DNA from: Actinomadura pelletieri DSM 43383
Lineage (GTDB): Bacteria > Actinomycetota > Actinomycetes > Streptosporangiales > Streptosporangiaceae
Length of the DNA: 64,000 nucleotides
Assembly (NCBI RefSeq): GCF_003634705.1
Contig: NZ_RBWU01000004.1
Location: 434,001 to 498,000, forward strand
Reading direction: 5' to 3'
The stretch's first letter is position 1; every line of letters begins with the position of its first letter. Below, one piece after another: positions 25,770 through 33,772 of this stretch. The notes beneath the pieces are model-generated. The model had not been told where the DNA came from. It did no database searches and saw only the letters and a program-made list of their open reading frames with translations. The translations under genes and the position numbers were made by a program.

Positions 25770-25946
25770 TTCGTGCCCGTTCGCTCTGCGGTGGTGGGGT
25801 GTGCGGGTGTTCGGTGCGGGTTCGGGCCCGTCGCCGGGGGTGGTGTCGGCTGCTCCTGTGGCGGCGGGCCTGTCGTGTGTGCGGTGGTTGTGAGGTTCAG
25901 GGGAACCTGTCGGCTGGAGAGACTGCCAAGTCGGGTCCGGGCCGCA

Positions 25947-25958
25947 TAGGGTCGGGGT
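25947..25958 (+). promoter_or_regulatory. Leaderless-type promoter of pafA
   Basis: TAGGGT at 25947-25952 lies 6 nt before the GTG at 25959, without an RBS. Confidence 0.55.
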
Positions 25959-27317
25959 GTGGACAGGCGCATCTTTGGGCTTGAGAACGAGTACGGCGTC
26001 ACTTGCACCTTCCGGGGGCAGCGGCGGTTGTCACCGGACGAGGTGGCGCGCTATCTGTTCCGGCGGGTGGTGTCGTGGGGGCGGAGCAGCAATGTGTTCC
26101 TGCGGAACGGGGCGCGGCTGTACCTGGATGTGGGGAGTCATCCGGAGTATGCGACGCCGGAGTGCGACAGTGTCGTGGATCTGGTGACGCATGACAAGGC
26201 GGGTGAGCGGATCCTGGAGGGGCTGCTGGTCGACGCGGAGCGGCGGTTGCGTGAGGAGGGGATCGCGGGGGACATCTATCTGTTCAAGAACAACACGGAT
26301 TCGGCGGGGAACTCGTACGGCTGTCATGAGAATTATCTGGTGGGGCGGCATGGTGAGTTCGGGCGGTTGGCGGATGTGTTGATTCCGTATCTGGTGACGC
26401 GTCAGATCATCTGTGGTGCGGGGAAGGTGTTGCAGACGCCGCGTGGTGCGGTGTATTGCGTGTCGCAGCGGGCGGAGCATATTTGGGAGGGTGTGTCGTC
26501 GGCGACGACGCGGTCGCGTCCGATCATCAATACGCGGGATGAGCCGCATGCGGATGCGGAGCGGTTCCGGCGGCTGCATGTGATCGTCGGTGACTCGAAC
26601 ATGAGTGAGACGACGATGTTGTTGAAGGTGGGGGCGACGGATCTGGTGTTGCGGATGGTGGAGGCGGGGGTGGTGATGCGTGATCTGACGTTGGAGAACC
26701 CGATTCGGGCGATCCGTGAGGTGAGTCATGACATGACGGGGCGTCGGAAGGTGCGGTTGGCGAATGGCCGGGAGGCCAGTTCGTTGGAGATTCAGAAGGA
26801 GTATTTCGGTAAGGCGCGGGATTTCGTGGACGCGCGTGGTGGGGACGCGACGGCGAAGCGGGTGTTGGAGTTGTGGGAGCGGACGTTGCGTGCGGTGGAG
26901 ACGGGGGATCTGGATCTGGTGGCGCGGGAGATCGACTGGGTGACGAAGTACAAGCTGATCGAGCGGTATCGGCGGAAGTATGATCTGCCGTTGTCGTCGC
27001 CGCGGGTGGCGCAGTTGGATCTGACGTATCACGATGTGCATCGTGAGCGGGGTTTGTATTACTTGTTGGAGCGGCGCGGGTCGGTGGAGCGGGTGTCGCG
27101 GGATCTGGATATTTTCGAGGCGAAGTCGGTGCCGCCGCAGACGACGCGGGCGCGGTTGCGGGGTGAGTTCATTCGGAAGGCGCAGGAGAAGCGGCGTGAT
27201 TTCACGGTGGACTGGGTGCATTTGAAGTTGAACGATCAGGCGCAGCGGACGGTGTTGTGCAAGGATCCGTTCCGGTCGGTGGACGAGCGGGTGGACAAGT
27301 TGATCGCGGGGATGTGA
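25959..27317 (+). CDS. pafA: Pup-protein ligase PafA
   Basis: This 452-residue glutamine-synthetase-like ligase phosphorylates the Pup C-terminal Glu with ATP and joins it to a substrate lysine. Signature strings are RRIFGLENEYGVTCTF (Glu9 and Glu11 bind Mg/ATP), LDVGSHPEYATPECDS (catalytic Asp region), KNNTDSAGNSYGCHENYLV and NTRDEPHADAERFRRLHVI. It lacks the ~40-residue Dop loop. It is paralogous to Dop at 20247, yet its codons are G/T-ending where Dop codons are C-ending. The FKBP lipoprotein gene follows after 99 bp. Confidence 0.97.
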   Translation: MDRRIFGLENEYGVTCTFRGQRRLSPDEVARYLFRRVVSWGRSSNVFLRNGARLYLDVGSHPEYATPECDSVVDLVTHDKAGERILEGLLVDAERRLREEGIAGDIYLFKNNTDSAGNSYGCHENYLVGRHGEFGRLADVLIPYLVTRQIICGAGKVLQTPRGAVYCVSQRAEHIWEGVSSATTRSRPIINTRDEPHADAERFRRLHVIVGDSNMSETTMLLKVGATDLVLRMVEAGVVMRDLTLENPIRAIREVSHDMTGRRKVRLANGREASSLEIQKEYFGKARDFVDARGGDATAKRVLELWERTLRAVETGDLDLVAREIDWVTKYKLIERYRRKYDLPLSSPRVAQLDLTYHDVHRERGLYYLLERRGSVERVSRDLDIFEAKSVPPQTTRARLRGEFIRKAQEKRRDFTVDWVHLKLNDQAQRTVLCKDPFRSVDERVDKLIAGM

Positions 27318-27416
27318 GGGCGCTCGGGGGGCGGGTTGTGTGCTGTGTGTGACCGTCCGGTGACGGGGGCGGTAGGGTGACGCGCGGAGCTTTTCGTCCC
27401 TGTGAAGGGTTGTTGC

Positions 27417-28352
27417 ATGTGGCGTGGTGTCCGGTCGTGGTCGGTGGTGGTGGTCGTGGTGGGTTCGTTGGTGGTGTCGGCGTGTTCGGGGGGTGGTGCT
27501 GAGGTCGGTGTGGGGGTGCGTGGTGGTTTCGGGAGTGTGCCGGAGGTGCGGTTTCCGGAGGGGGCGCCGTCGGGTTCGTTGGCGGTGCGGACGTTGGTGG
27601 AGGGGCGGGGGGCGGCGGCGCGGCGGGGTGATCTGGTGGTGGCGGATTATGTGGGTTACCGGTGGAACGGGGGTGGGCGGAGGTTGTTGGCGAGTAGTTA
27701 TGCGGAGGGGCGGCCGGGGGCTTTTCCGACGGGTCGGTTGGTGCGGGGGTTGACGCGGGCGTTGGTGGGGTCGCGTCCGGGGTCGCGGGTGGTGGCGCGG
27801 ATTCCGCCGGAGGACGGTTTCGGTGTGGGGGGTGATCCGGGGCGTCGGGTGGGCGCGGGTGACACGTTGTTGTACGTGTTGGACGTGCGGGCGGTGTATG
27901 GGCGTGGGGCGGGTCCGCGTGGGGTGTGGCAGGCGCCGTTGAACGATCGGGATTTGCCGCAGGTAGGGGATGGGGTTCGGGGTGGGGCGCCGGTGGTGTC
28001 GGTGCCGCGGGTGGCGCCGCCGGGGGGTTTGCGGGTGCGGACGTTGGTGCGGGGGGACGGTCCGGTGGTGCGGGACGGGCAGCTGGTCGTGGTGCATTTC
28101 GCGGGTTTGTTCTGGCGTGACGGTAGGGTGTTCGATTCGTCGTGGGCGGCGGGTCGTCCGTACGGGTTGGTGTTGGGGGCGGGGCAGGTGGTCGAGGGGT
28201 GGGATCGGGGGTTGGTGGGGCAGCGTGTGGGGAGTCGGGTGTTGTTGGTGGTGCCGCCGTCGTTGGGGTACGGGGCGAAGGGTCTGGCGCGTTTCGGGGT
28301 CAGGGGTGATGACACGTTGGTGTTCGTGGTGGATCTGTTGGGCGCCCACTGA
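27417..28352 (+). CDS. Lipoprotein with two FKBP-type peptidyl-prolyl isomerase domains
   Basis: From the ATG at 27417 (GAAGGG 7 nt upstream) the protein has 311 residues. The signal peptide ends in VSAC (Cys23), so it is anchored outside the membrane. FKBP domain 1 (about 45-160) is degenerate, with GLTRALVG replacing the usual EGWDxGLxG. Domain 2 (about 200-311) keeps canonical residues: VHFAGLFWRDGRVFDSSW, VVEGWDRGLVGQRVG and PPSLGYGAKG. The family catalyses proline isomerisation during folding. FKBP genes follow pafA in several actinobacteria. The G-rich coding strand is extreme, and its stop codon lies in a 10-bp tandem repeat. Confidence 0.88.
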   Translation: MWRGVRSWSVVVVVVGSLVVSACSGGGAEVGVGVRGGFGSVPEVRFPEGAPSGSLAVRTLVEGRGAAARRGDLVVADYVGYRWNGGGRRLLASSYAEGRPGAFPTGRLVRGLTRALVGSRPGSRVVARIPPEDGFGVGGDPGRRVGAGDTLLYVLDVRAVYGRGAGPRGVWQAPLNDRDLPQVGDGVRGGAPVVSVPRVAPPGGLRVRTLVRGDGPVVRDGQLVVVHFAGLFWRDGRVFDSSWAAGRPYGLVLGAGQVVEGWDRGLVGQRVGSRVLLVVPPSLGYGAKGLARFGVRGDDTLVFVVDLLGAH

Positions 28353-28430
28353 CGGGCACTGACGGGCACTGACGGGCACTGACGGGCACTGACGGGCACT
28401 GACGGGAAGTGACGGGCACCGACGGCAGGG
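28347..28430. repeat. 10-bp tandem repeat overlapping the FKBP stop codon
   Basis: The unit GACGGGCACT occurs exactly five times (28351-28400), followed by three decayed copies to 28430. It is preceded by CACT at 28347-28350. The TGA of the FKBP gene is formed by the first unit junction, and every unit recreates CACTGACGGG. Confidence 0.9.
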
Positions 28431-28489
28431 GTTGGCGCGTCCTGGACGGGGTTCGGGGCGTGTTTTCTATTCGGGGTGTTCGTTGTTCT

Positions 28490-28501
28490 TAGACTGGTGG
28501 G
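28490..28501 (+). promoter_or_regulatory. Leaderless-type promoter of the ArsR-like regulator
   Basis: TAGACT at 28490-28495 lies 6 nt before the GTG at 28502. Confidence 0.5.
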
Positions 28502-29158
28502 GTGGAGGACATCGAGGCGATCGCGCTGTTGCAGGATCCGGTGCGGCGGCGGCTGTACGAGTTCGTCGCGGCGCGGGGTCGTGAGGTGGGGCGGAACGAG
28601 GCGGCGGAGGCGGTGGGTGTGGCGCGGACGTTGGCGGCGTTCCATCTGGACAAGTTGGCGGACGCGGGGTTGTTGGAGGTGGGGAGCAGGCGGTTGACGG
28701 GCCGGTCGGGGCCGGGGGCGGGGCGTCCGGCGAAGGTGTACCGGGTGTCGGCGGTGGAGCGGGGGGTGTCGGTGCCGGCGCGGGACTATCGGACGGCGGC
28801 GGGTCTGTTGGCGGAGGCGGCGGAGTCGAGTGGCCTTGATCGGGAGTTGTGGGAGGTGGCGCGGCGGCGGGGGAGGGCGTCGCGGGGTCCTTCGGGGGCG
28901 TGGGACGGGCTGGACGAGGTGGAGGGGGTTCTGGCGGGGCGGGGTTATGGCCCGGTTCGTGATGAGGGCGGTGCGGTGGTTCGGATGCGGAACTGTCCGT
29001 TCCGGGCGGTGGCGGAGGAGTTCCCGCCGTTGGTGTGCGGGATGAACCTGGCGTTGCTGGAGGGGTTGGTGGAGGGTTCGGGGGTGCGGGTGCGGTTGGA
29101 TCCGCGGCCGGGTTGGTGTTGTGTGGTGGCCGAGAAGTCTAAAAACAACGAAGATTGA
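28502..29158 (+). CDS. Winged-helix regulator with Cys-rich C-terminus (ArsR/SufR-like)
   Basis: This is a 218-residue DNA-binding protein. The winged helix (about 5-75) reads ALLQDPVRRRLYEFVAARGREVGRNEAAEAVGVARTLAAFHLDKLADAGLLEV. The effector part has RNCPFRAVAEEFPPLVCGMNLALLEGLVEG and RPGWCCVV. The spaced cysteines (NCPF, LVC, CC) resemble those of SufR-type regulators, which bind an Fe-S cluster. That would make it a redox/iron-sensing repressor, but it is inferred. It is co-directional with the DUF3291 gene 33 bp downstream, probably its target or partner. Confidence 0.8.
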   Translation: MEDIEAIALLQDPVRRRLYEFVAARGREVGRNEAAEAVGVARTLAAFHLDKLADAGLLEVGSRRLTGRSGPGAGRPAKVYRVSAVERGVSVPARDYRTAAGLLAEAAESSGLDRELWEVARRRGRASRGPSGAWDGLDEVEGVLAGRGYGPVRDEGGAVVRMRNCPFRAVAEEFPPLVCGMNLALLEGLVEGSGVRVRLDPRPGWCCVVAEKSKNNED

Positions 29159-29191
29159 CATAGAAGAGAGCGGCATGGTGGAGTGATCTCC

Positions 29192-29710
29192 ATGACCCCT
29201 CACGACGCCGCCCGGCACCATCTGGCCCAGTTCAACGTCGCGACGCTCCACCGTCCGCTGGACGACCCCGGCATGGCCGGTTTCGTCGAGCTGCTCGACC
29301 CGGTCAACGCGCTCGCCGACGCCGCGCCCGGGTTCGTGTGGCGGCTGGTGGAGGAGGGCATGCCGGACGCGACCCGGCTGCGTCCCGCCGGCGCCGACGT
29401 GATCATCAACTTCTCGGTGTGGGAGTCGGTCGAGACGCTGTGGGACTTCGCCTACCGCAGCGGCCACCTGGAGGTGATGCGGCGGCGCCGGGAGTGGTTC
29501 CGGCGGCACGCGGAGGCGCATCTGGCGCTGTGGTGGATTCCCGCGGGGCACGTCCCGACGGTGGAGGAGGCCATGGAGCGGCTGCGGATGGTCCGCGAGC
29601 ACGGTCCGACGCCCCGGGCGTTCACGTTCAACGCGGCCTACACCGCCGAGGAGGCCGAGGAGGCCGAGGTCGAGGAGCCGGCCGCGGGGACGGTTCGTCC
29701 GGCCGGGTGA
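29192..29710 (+). CDS. DUF3291 protein
   Basis: The protein has 172 residues from the ATG at 29192 (GGTGGAG 8 nt upstream; a GTG at 29183 is possible). It starts HHLAQFNVATLHRPLDDPGMAGFVELLDPVNALADAAPGFVWRL and contains the conserved DVIINFSVWESVETLWDFAYRSGHLEVMRRRREWF and HLALWWIPAGHVPTVEEAMERL. The fold is a ferredoxin-like dimeric alpha/beta barrel, as in small monooxygenases. No function is established. The C-terminal tail is an acidic EEAEEAEVEEP repeat. It forms a likely operon with the upstream regulator. Confidence 0.85.
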   Translation: MTPHDAARHHLAQFNVATLHRPLDDPGMAGFVELLDPVNALADAAPGFVWRLVEEGMPDATRLRPAGADVIINFSVWESVETLWDFAYRSGHLEVMRRRREWFRRHAEAHLALWWIPAGHVPTVEEAMERLRMVREHGPTPRAFTFNAAYTAEEAEEAEVEEPAAGTVRPAG

Positions 29711-29758
29711 CCGGGGGCGGGGTGACCGGGGCGGGGAGGTCGGGAGGCGGCCCGGGGG

Positions 29759-30841
29759 TCAGCCGAGGAGGGTGGCGGTGTGGCGGCCCGCGGCCGCGGC
29801 GGTGAGGAAGTAGGCGAGGTCCTCGTCGAGGCGGCGGCCCATGGTGGACAGCCGGACGCCCCAGTCCTTCTCCGCGGCGCCGAGGACGTCCCGCAGGCCG
29901 TCGACGGCGACGGGGACGAGGCGGTGCCGGTCGCCGAGCGGCGCGGCGCCGGCGGCGACGCGGGCGCCGAACTCGCCGCCGAGTTCGGGGACGGGGATGT
30001 CGGCGGCGGCGAGGGCGACGCGTCCGTAGGCGGTGAGGGAGTGGTGGGAGACGCCGAGGTGGCGTTCGCGTCCGTCGCCCTGGCTGACGCGGAGGGTCCC
30101 GACGGGTCGTCCGCCGAGGACGGACGCGGCGTTCAGGGCCTCGCCCGCGGTGACGCCCGAGAACCCCCACCGGGTGCCCGTGCCGAGGTTTCCGGGGCCC
30201 TGGGCGACGACGGCGACGTCGGCGTTCAGGACGAGCCGTGCCGCGAGGAGCCCGGTGTGGACGGTGACGGTCTCGAGGTCGCCGCCGAACGCCTGCCCGA
30301 CGGTGACGGTGGCGGCGAGGGCGCCCGCGTCCTTGAGCCGGGCGAGGGACATGGAGAACCAGGACGGAAGGGCCCCGCCGTCCGGCATGACGTACACGAC
30401 GCGTATGGAGGGGCGTTCGGCGAGGAGCGCCGCGAGGATCGGCGGCAGGGCGGAGTGCAGGTCGGCGACGACGACGGGCATGCCGTCCACGCCGTCGGCG
30501 TCGCGCAGGACGTCGTGGTGGGGGGAGTCCTGCTCGTCGGCGCCGAGGACGGTGGCCTGCAGCGGCGTGTAGCGGGCCTTGACGAGGTGGCCGGGGCCGG
30601 ACGGGTCGGGTGGGAGCCGGTCGGGGATCGCGACGACCATGGCGTATCCGCCGGTGCCGAGGCCCATCGCCAGGGCGGTGGTGTTGAGCAGCACGGTGTC
30701 CCCGGGCTCGGGGCGTCCCACCAGGGCGGGGTAGGCCAGGGCGCGGCAGGTGCCGTCGCCGTCGATCGAGACGGCCAGTTCGATCGCCCCGGGCCATTCG
30801 CGGCGGACTTCCTCGACCGTGCCTCTGCGCCATCGGATCAC
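29759..30841 (-). CDS. DUF3866 family protein
   Basis: This is a 360-residue protein from the GTG at 30841. It begins MIRWRRGTVEEVRREWPGAIELAVSIDG and contains GDTVLLNTTALAMGLGTGGYAMVVAIPD, HSALPPILAALLAERPSIRVVYVMPDGGALP and GPGNLGTGTRWGFSGVTAGEALNAA. This is the typical DUF3866 arrangement. The family is widespread in actinobacteria and some firmicutes, with no known activity. The Gly-rich loops may bind a nucleotide or phosphate. A leaderless-type -10 lies upstream. It is convergent with the DUF3291 gene. Confidence 0.85.
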   Translation of the reverse strand: MIRWRRGTVEEVRREWPGAIELAVSIDGDGTCRALAYPALVGRPEPGDTVLLNTTALAMGLGTGGYAMVVAIPDRLPPDPSGPGHLVKARYTPLQATVLGADEQDSPHHDVLRDADGVDGMPVVVADLHSALPPILAALLAERPSIRVVYVMPDGGALPSWFSMSLARLKDAGALAATVTVGQAFGGDLETVTVHTGLLAARLVLNADVAVVAQGPGNLGTGTRWGFSGVTAGEALNAASVLGGRPVGTLRVSQGDGRERHLGVSHHSLTAYGRVALAAADIPVPELGGEFGARVAAGAAPLGDRHRLVPVAVDGLRDVLGAAEKDWGVRLSTMGRRLDEDLAYFLTAAAAGRHTATLLG

Positions 30842-30855
30842 AGCGTGCCACCGTA
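30842..30855 (-). promoter_or_regulatory. Leaderless-type promoter of the DUF3866 gene
   Basis: On the minus strand TACGGT (30855-30850) lies 8 nt before the GTG at 30841. It adjoins the terminator of the upstream gene. Confidence 0.45.
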
Positions 30856-30856
30856 G

Positions 30857-30889
30857 CGCAGCGGGGACGCGCGAGGCGTCCCCGCTGCG
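30857..30889 (-). terminator. Terminator of the secreted-protein gene
   Basis: CGCAGCGGGGACG (30857-30869) and CGTCCCCGCTGCG (30877-30889) are perfect 13-bp arms with a 7-nt loop, 14 nt after the stop codon of the minus-strand gene. Confidence 0.7.
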
Positions 30890-30903
30890 GGTGGGGGGCA
30901 GGA

Positions 30904-31470
30904 TCAGGACTTGCCGCCGTTGGTGGTCACCTTGCCGTTCTTGAACATGTACATGCGCATCCAGTAGGGGTAGGAGACCTTGGCGTCGCCGATCCCCAGG
31001 TTCGTCTTGAAGTTGCCGCCGGCGCTCATCGAGGCCTTGCCGTTGCCGGTGTAGCCGCACCACTGCCAGCTGACGTTGTAGATGCCGCGGTCGTTGCAGG
31101 CGACGCGGTGCTGGTAGACCTTCTTGCCGTTGTAGACGAAGGTCACGTCCGTCCAGACGCCGAGGATGTTGCAGCGCACGCCGTTCGCCTTGCCGAGCTT
31201 GGGCTTCTTCTCCGTCCAGCACCAGCGGAGCTTCACGGTCTTCTTCTTCCAGGCGGCCGCCTTGGTGAGCTCGGCGGCCGGTACGCCGGCGGCTCGCAGG
31301 TCCGCGCGGGTGGCGGGCCGTGCGGTGCCCTCCTCGACCTGGGCCGCCGGGCCGCCGCTCGGCGGCGCGGGCGCGGCGGCCGCGTGCGCCGCCGGTCCGA
31401 CGAGGCCCAGCGCCGCCGTGGCGGCGATGGTGAGTCCGGCCGTGCGCCGGACCGCGTGCTTTCCGCTCAT
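30904..31470 (-). CDS. Secreted cysteine-containing protein, unknown
   Basis: The protein has 188 residues from the ATG at 31470, with AAAGGGAG 6 nt upstream. A Sec signal peptide (RRTAGLTIAATAALGLVGPAAHA, cleavage after about residue 30) is followed by a low-complexity Ala/Pro linker. The globular part is basic (about 90-188) with four cysteines in WCW, VRCN, ACND and WCGY contexts, which could form two disulfides, and many Trp/Tyr/Gly residues. I recognise no family. It sits alone between terminator and minisatellite-like DNA. Confidence 0.7.
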   Translation of the reverse strand: MSGKHAVRRTAGLTIAATAALGLVGPAAHAAAAPAPPSGGPAAQVEEGTARPATRADLRAAGVPAAELTKAAAWKKKTVKLRWCWTEKKPKLGKANGVRCNILGVWTDVTFVYNGKKVYQHRVACNDRGIYNVSWQWCGYTGNGKASMSAGGNFKTNLGIGDAKVSYPYWMRMYMFKNGKVTTNGGKS

Positions 31471-31770
31471 GGAACGTCTCCCTTTCGGTGGACGGGACGT
31501 CGCCCGCCGCAGCCCCCGTGGGCCACGGGATGAAGCGAACAGGGCCCGTGTCTCCCGGCCGTCCCCGCCGCGTCCCCGTCGCGTCCCCGCCGCGTCTCGG
31601 CCGTGTCTCCGTCGCGTCGGGTGGGCGTCCGCGCGGGTGTCTCGGCGGTGTCCGCGCCGCAGGTCGGGCCCGGGACGCGGGGCCGCCGCGATGATGTCCG
31701 ACAAGTCCATCGATCTTCGGTCGAAGGGCGGTGCGGGTCCGGTAGCGTGTGGGCGGGGAAGGGGACCGGT
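31471..31770. other. Divergent intergenic region upstream of pafB
   Basis: No gene is supported. The part 31559-31625 repeats CGTCCCCGCCG-like units. A TAGCGT at 31743-31748, 22 nt before the pafB ATG, may be its -10 box, and GGGAAGGGG is the RBS. Confidence 0.4.
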
Positions 31771-32763
31771 ATGTCGCGGCGTAAGACCGAACGGTTGCTG
31801 AATCTGGTGGTCTGCCTGCTCGCCACGCGGCGTTATCTGACGGCCGAGCGGATTCGGCGGGCGGTGCCCGGGTACCCGGAGTCGGACGAGGCGTTCAAGC
31901 GGATGTTCGAGCGGGACAAGGAGGAGCTGCGTGAGCTCGGTGTCCCGCTGGAGGTCGGCGCCGACCAGGAGGGCGGCGGCGGTGAGGAGATCGGGTACCG
32001 CATCCCCCCGCAGGCCTACGAGCTGCCCGACATTCATCTGACGCCGGACGAGGCGGCGGTGCTCGGCCTCGCGGCGCGGGTGTGGCAGCGGGCGAGCATG
32101 GCGGACGCGGCGTCGGGCGCGCTCCTGAAGCTGCGCGCGGCGGGCGTGGAGACCGACATGACGGCGGCGGTGGGGATCGAGCCGCGGCTCAGCACCCAGG
32201 ACCCGTCGTTTCCCGCGTTGTGGGAGGCGGTGCGGGACGGGCGGCCGGTCGCGTTCGACTACCAGGGCGTCGGGCGGACGTCGGTGTCGCGGCGGCATCT
32301 GGAGCCGTGGGGCGTGGTGTCGCGGCGGGGCCGCTGGTACGCGGTGGGGTTCGACCGTGACCGTGACGAGCAGCGGGTGTTCCGGCTGAGCCGTGTCGTC
32401 GGGGAGGTCGTCGCCGACGGTCCGGCCGGGTCGGTGACGGTCCCGGACGGTGTGGACGTGCGGCGCATCGCCTTCGACTGGGGCGACCCGGTGAGCGAGC
32501 CGCGTCCGGCGACGGTGCGGCTGCGGCGGGGCGCGGCGCAGGGCCCGCGCCGGTGGGCGCGGGACGTGCGGCCCGCGCCGGAGGGCATCGGGGAGGAAAC
32601 GTGGGACGAGGCCGTCCTGATGTTCCGCGACGTCGACCGGTTCGCGCCGTACCTGGCGCGGTTCGCCGACGACGTGGTGGTGCTGGACCCGCCGGATCTG
32701 CGGGAGGCGGTGGTCCAGCATCTGAAGGCGGTGCTGGCGGACGGCGCGGCGCCGGGGGAGTGA
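31771..32763 (+). CDS. pafB: WYL-domain transcription factor PafB
   Basis: This 330-residue protein has an N-terminal winged helix (MSRRKTERLLNLVVCLLATRRYLTAERIRRAVPGY). It also has a WYL domain (about 150-235: RRHLEPWGVVSRRGRWYAVGFDRDRDEQRVFRLSRV) and a C-terminal WCX-type extension. PafB and PafC act as a heterodimer that, in mycobacteria, activates the LexA-independent DNA-damage response. The WYL domain is thought to sense a single-stranded nucleic-acid signal. It is followed 7 bp later by pafC. Here it is separated from pafA by about 4.5 kb, unlike the tight pafABC operon of mycobacteria. Confidence 0.93.
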   Translation: MSRRKTERLLNLVVCLLATRRYLTAERIRRAVPGYPESDEAFKRMFERDKEELRELGVPLEVGADQEGGGGEEIGYRIPPQAYELPDIHLTPDEAAVLGLAARVWQRASMADAASGALLKLRAAGVETDMTAAVGIEPRLSTQDPSFPALWEAVRDGRPVAFDYQGVGRTSVSRRHLEPWGVVSRRGRWYAVGFDRDRDEQRVFRLSRVVGEVVADGPAGSVTVPDGVDVRRIAFDWGDPVSEPRPATVRLRRGAAQGPRRWARDVRPAPEGIGEETWDEAVLMFRDVDRFAPYLARFADDVVVLDPPDLREAVVQHLKAVLADGAAPGE

Positions 32764-32770
32764 ACGGTCG

Positions 32771-33772
32771 ATGACACGGTCGGTGACACGGTCGGTGGCG
32801 GTGCCGACGACGTCGACGGGCAGGCTGGGGCGGCTGCTGGCGCTGGTCCCGTATGTGGTGAGCCGCGACTCGGTGGCGCTCGACGAGGCCGCGGCCGCGT
32901 TCGGGATCACCGAGAAGCAGCTGATCGACGACCTGAACCTGCTGTGGTGTGTGGAGCTGCGCGCCCCCGACCCGTACTGTCCGATCGACCTGTCCTACGA
33001 GGGCGGGGAGATCACGGTGGCGGAGGCGGAGTCGATCGCGCGGCCGCTGCGGCTGAAGGTGGACGAGGCGTCGGCGTTGCTGGTGGCGTTGCGGATGCTG
33101 GCGGAGATCCCCGGCCTGGACGACCGGGACGCGCTCAGCCGCGTGATCGCGAAACTGGAGGGGGCGGCGGGCGCGGCGGCGGCCGTGTCCAGCCAGGTCG
33201 CGGTGCAGGTCGACCTGCGTCCCGAATCCGCCGACCCCGAGGGCGTCGGCCTGCTGCGGGAGGCGATCGCGCGGCGCCGCCGCGTGCACCTGACGTACTA
33301 CGTGCCCGCGCGGGACGAGAACACCGAGCGGGACGTCGACCCGATGCGGCTGCTGGTCGTGGACGGCAACACCTACCTGGAGGGGTGGTGCCGCCGGGCG
33401 GAGGCGGTGCGGCTGTTCAAACTGGACCGCATCACGGACCTGGCCGTGCTGGACGTGGCGGCCGAGGTGCCCGACGACGCCGAACCGATCGACGTGGACG
33501 CGGGCCTGTTCCGCCCGTCCCCGCACGACGAGGCGGTGACGTTCGAGCTGACGCCGATGGGCCGGTGGGTCGCCGACTACTACCCGTGCGAGTCGGTGGA
33601 GGAGATCGGCGAGGGGCGGCTGCGGGTGGTGCTGCGGACACCGGACACCCGGTGGGTGCGGGGCCTGGCGCTGCGGCTCGGCGGGCAGGGCCGTGTCGTG
33701 GCGCCCGAGCGGCTCGCCGCGCAGATCCGGGACGACGCGGCGCGGGCGCTGGCCGGCTACGGCATGACCTGA
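32771..33772 (+). CDS. pafC: WYL-domain transcription factor PafC
   Basis: This 333-residue partner of PafB has a winged helix (about 15-65: GRLGRLLALVPYVVSRDSVALDEAAAAFGITEKQLIDDLNLLWCVE). Its WYL domain (about 165-235) contains RRVHLTYYVPARDENTERDVDPMRLLVVDGNTYLEGWCRRAEAVRLFKLDRI, and a WCX-like C-terminus follows (PMGRWVADYYPCESVEEIGEGRLRVVLRTPD). The last codons (GYGMT-stop) are the first copy of a 20-bp tandem repeat that continues beyond the gene. No strong RBS is visible, so translation is probably coupled to pafB. Confidence 0.93.
   Translation: MTRSVTRSVAVPTTSTGRLGRLLALVPYVVSRDSVALDEAAAAFGITEKQLIDDLNLLWCVELRAPDPYCPIDLSYEGGEITVAEAESIARPLRLKVDEASALLVALRMLAEIPGLDDRDALSRVIAKLEGAAGAAAAVSSQVAVQVDLRPESADPEGVGLLREAIARRRRVHLTYYVPARDENTERDVDPMRLLVVDGNTYLEGWCRRAEAVRLFKLDRITDLAVLDVAAEVPDDAEPIDVDAGLFRPSPHDEAVTFELTPMGRWVADYYPCESVEEIGEGRLRVVLRTPDTRWVRGLALRLGGQGRVVAPERLAAQIRDDAARALAGYGMT

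Noticed and set aside
26031..28379. Long minus-strand open frame opposite pafA and the FKBP gene
   Set aside because: It is a shadow created by G/T-rich coding strands with few stops on the complement.
14400..29160. Origin-of-replication interpretation of the composition flip
   Set aside because: No dnaA, dnaN or DnaA-box cluster is visible, and the effect is confined to about 15 kb.
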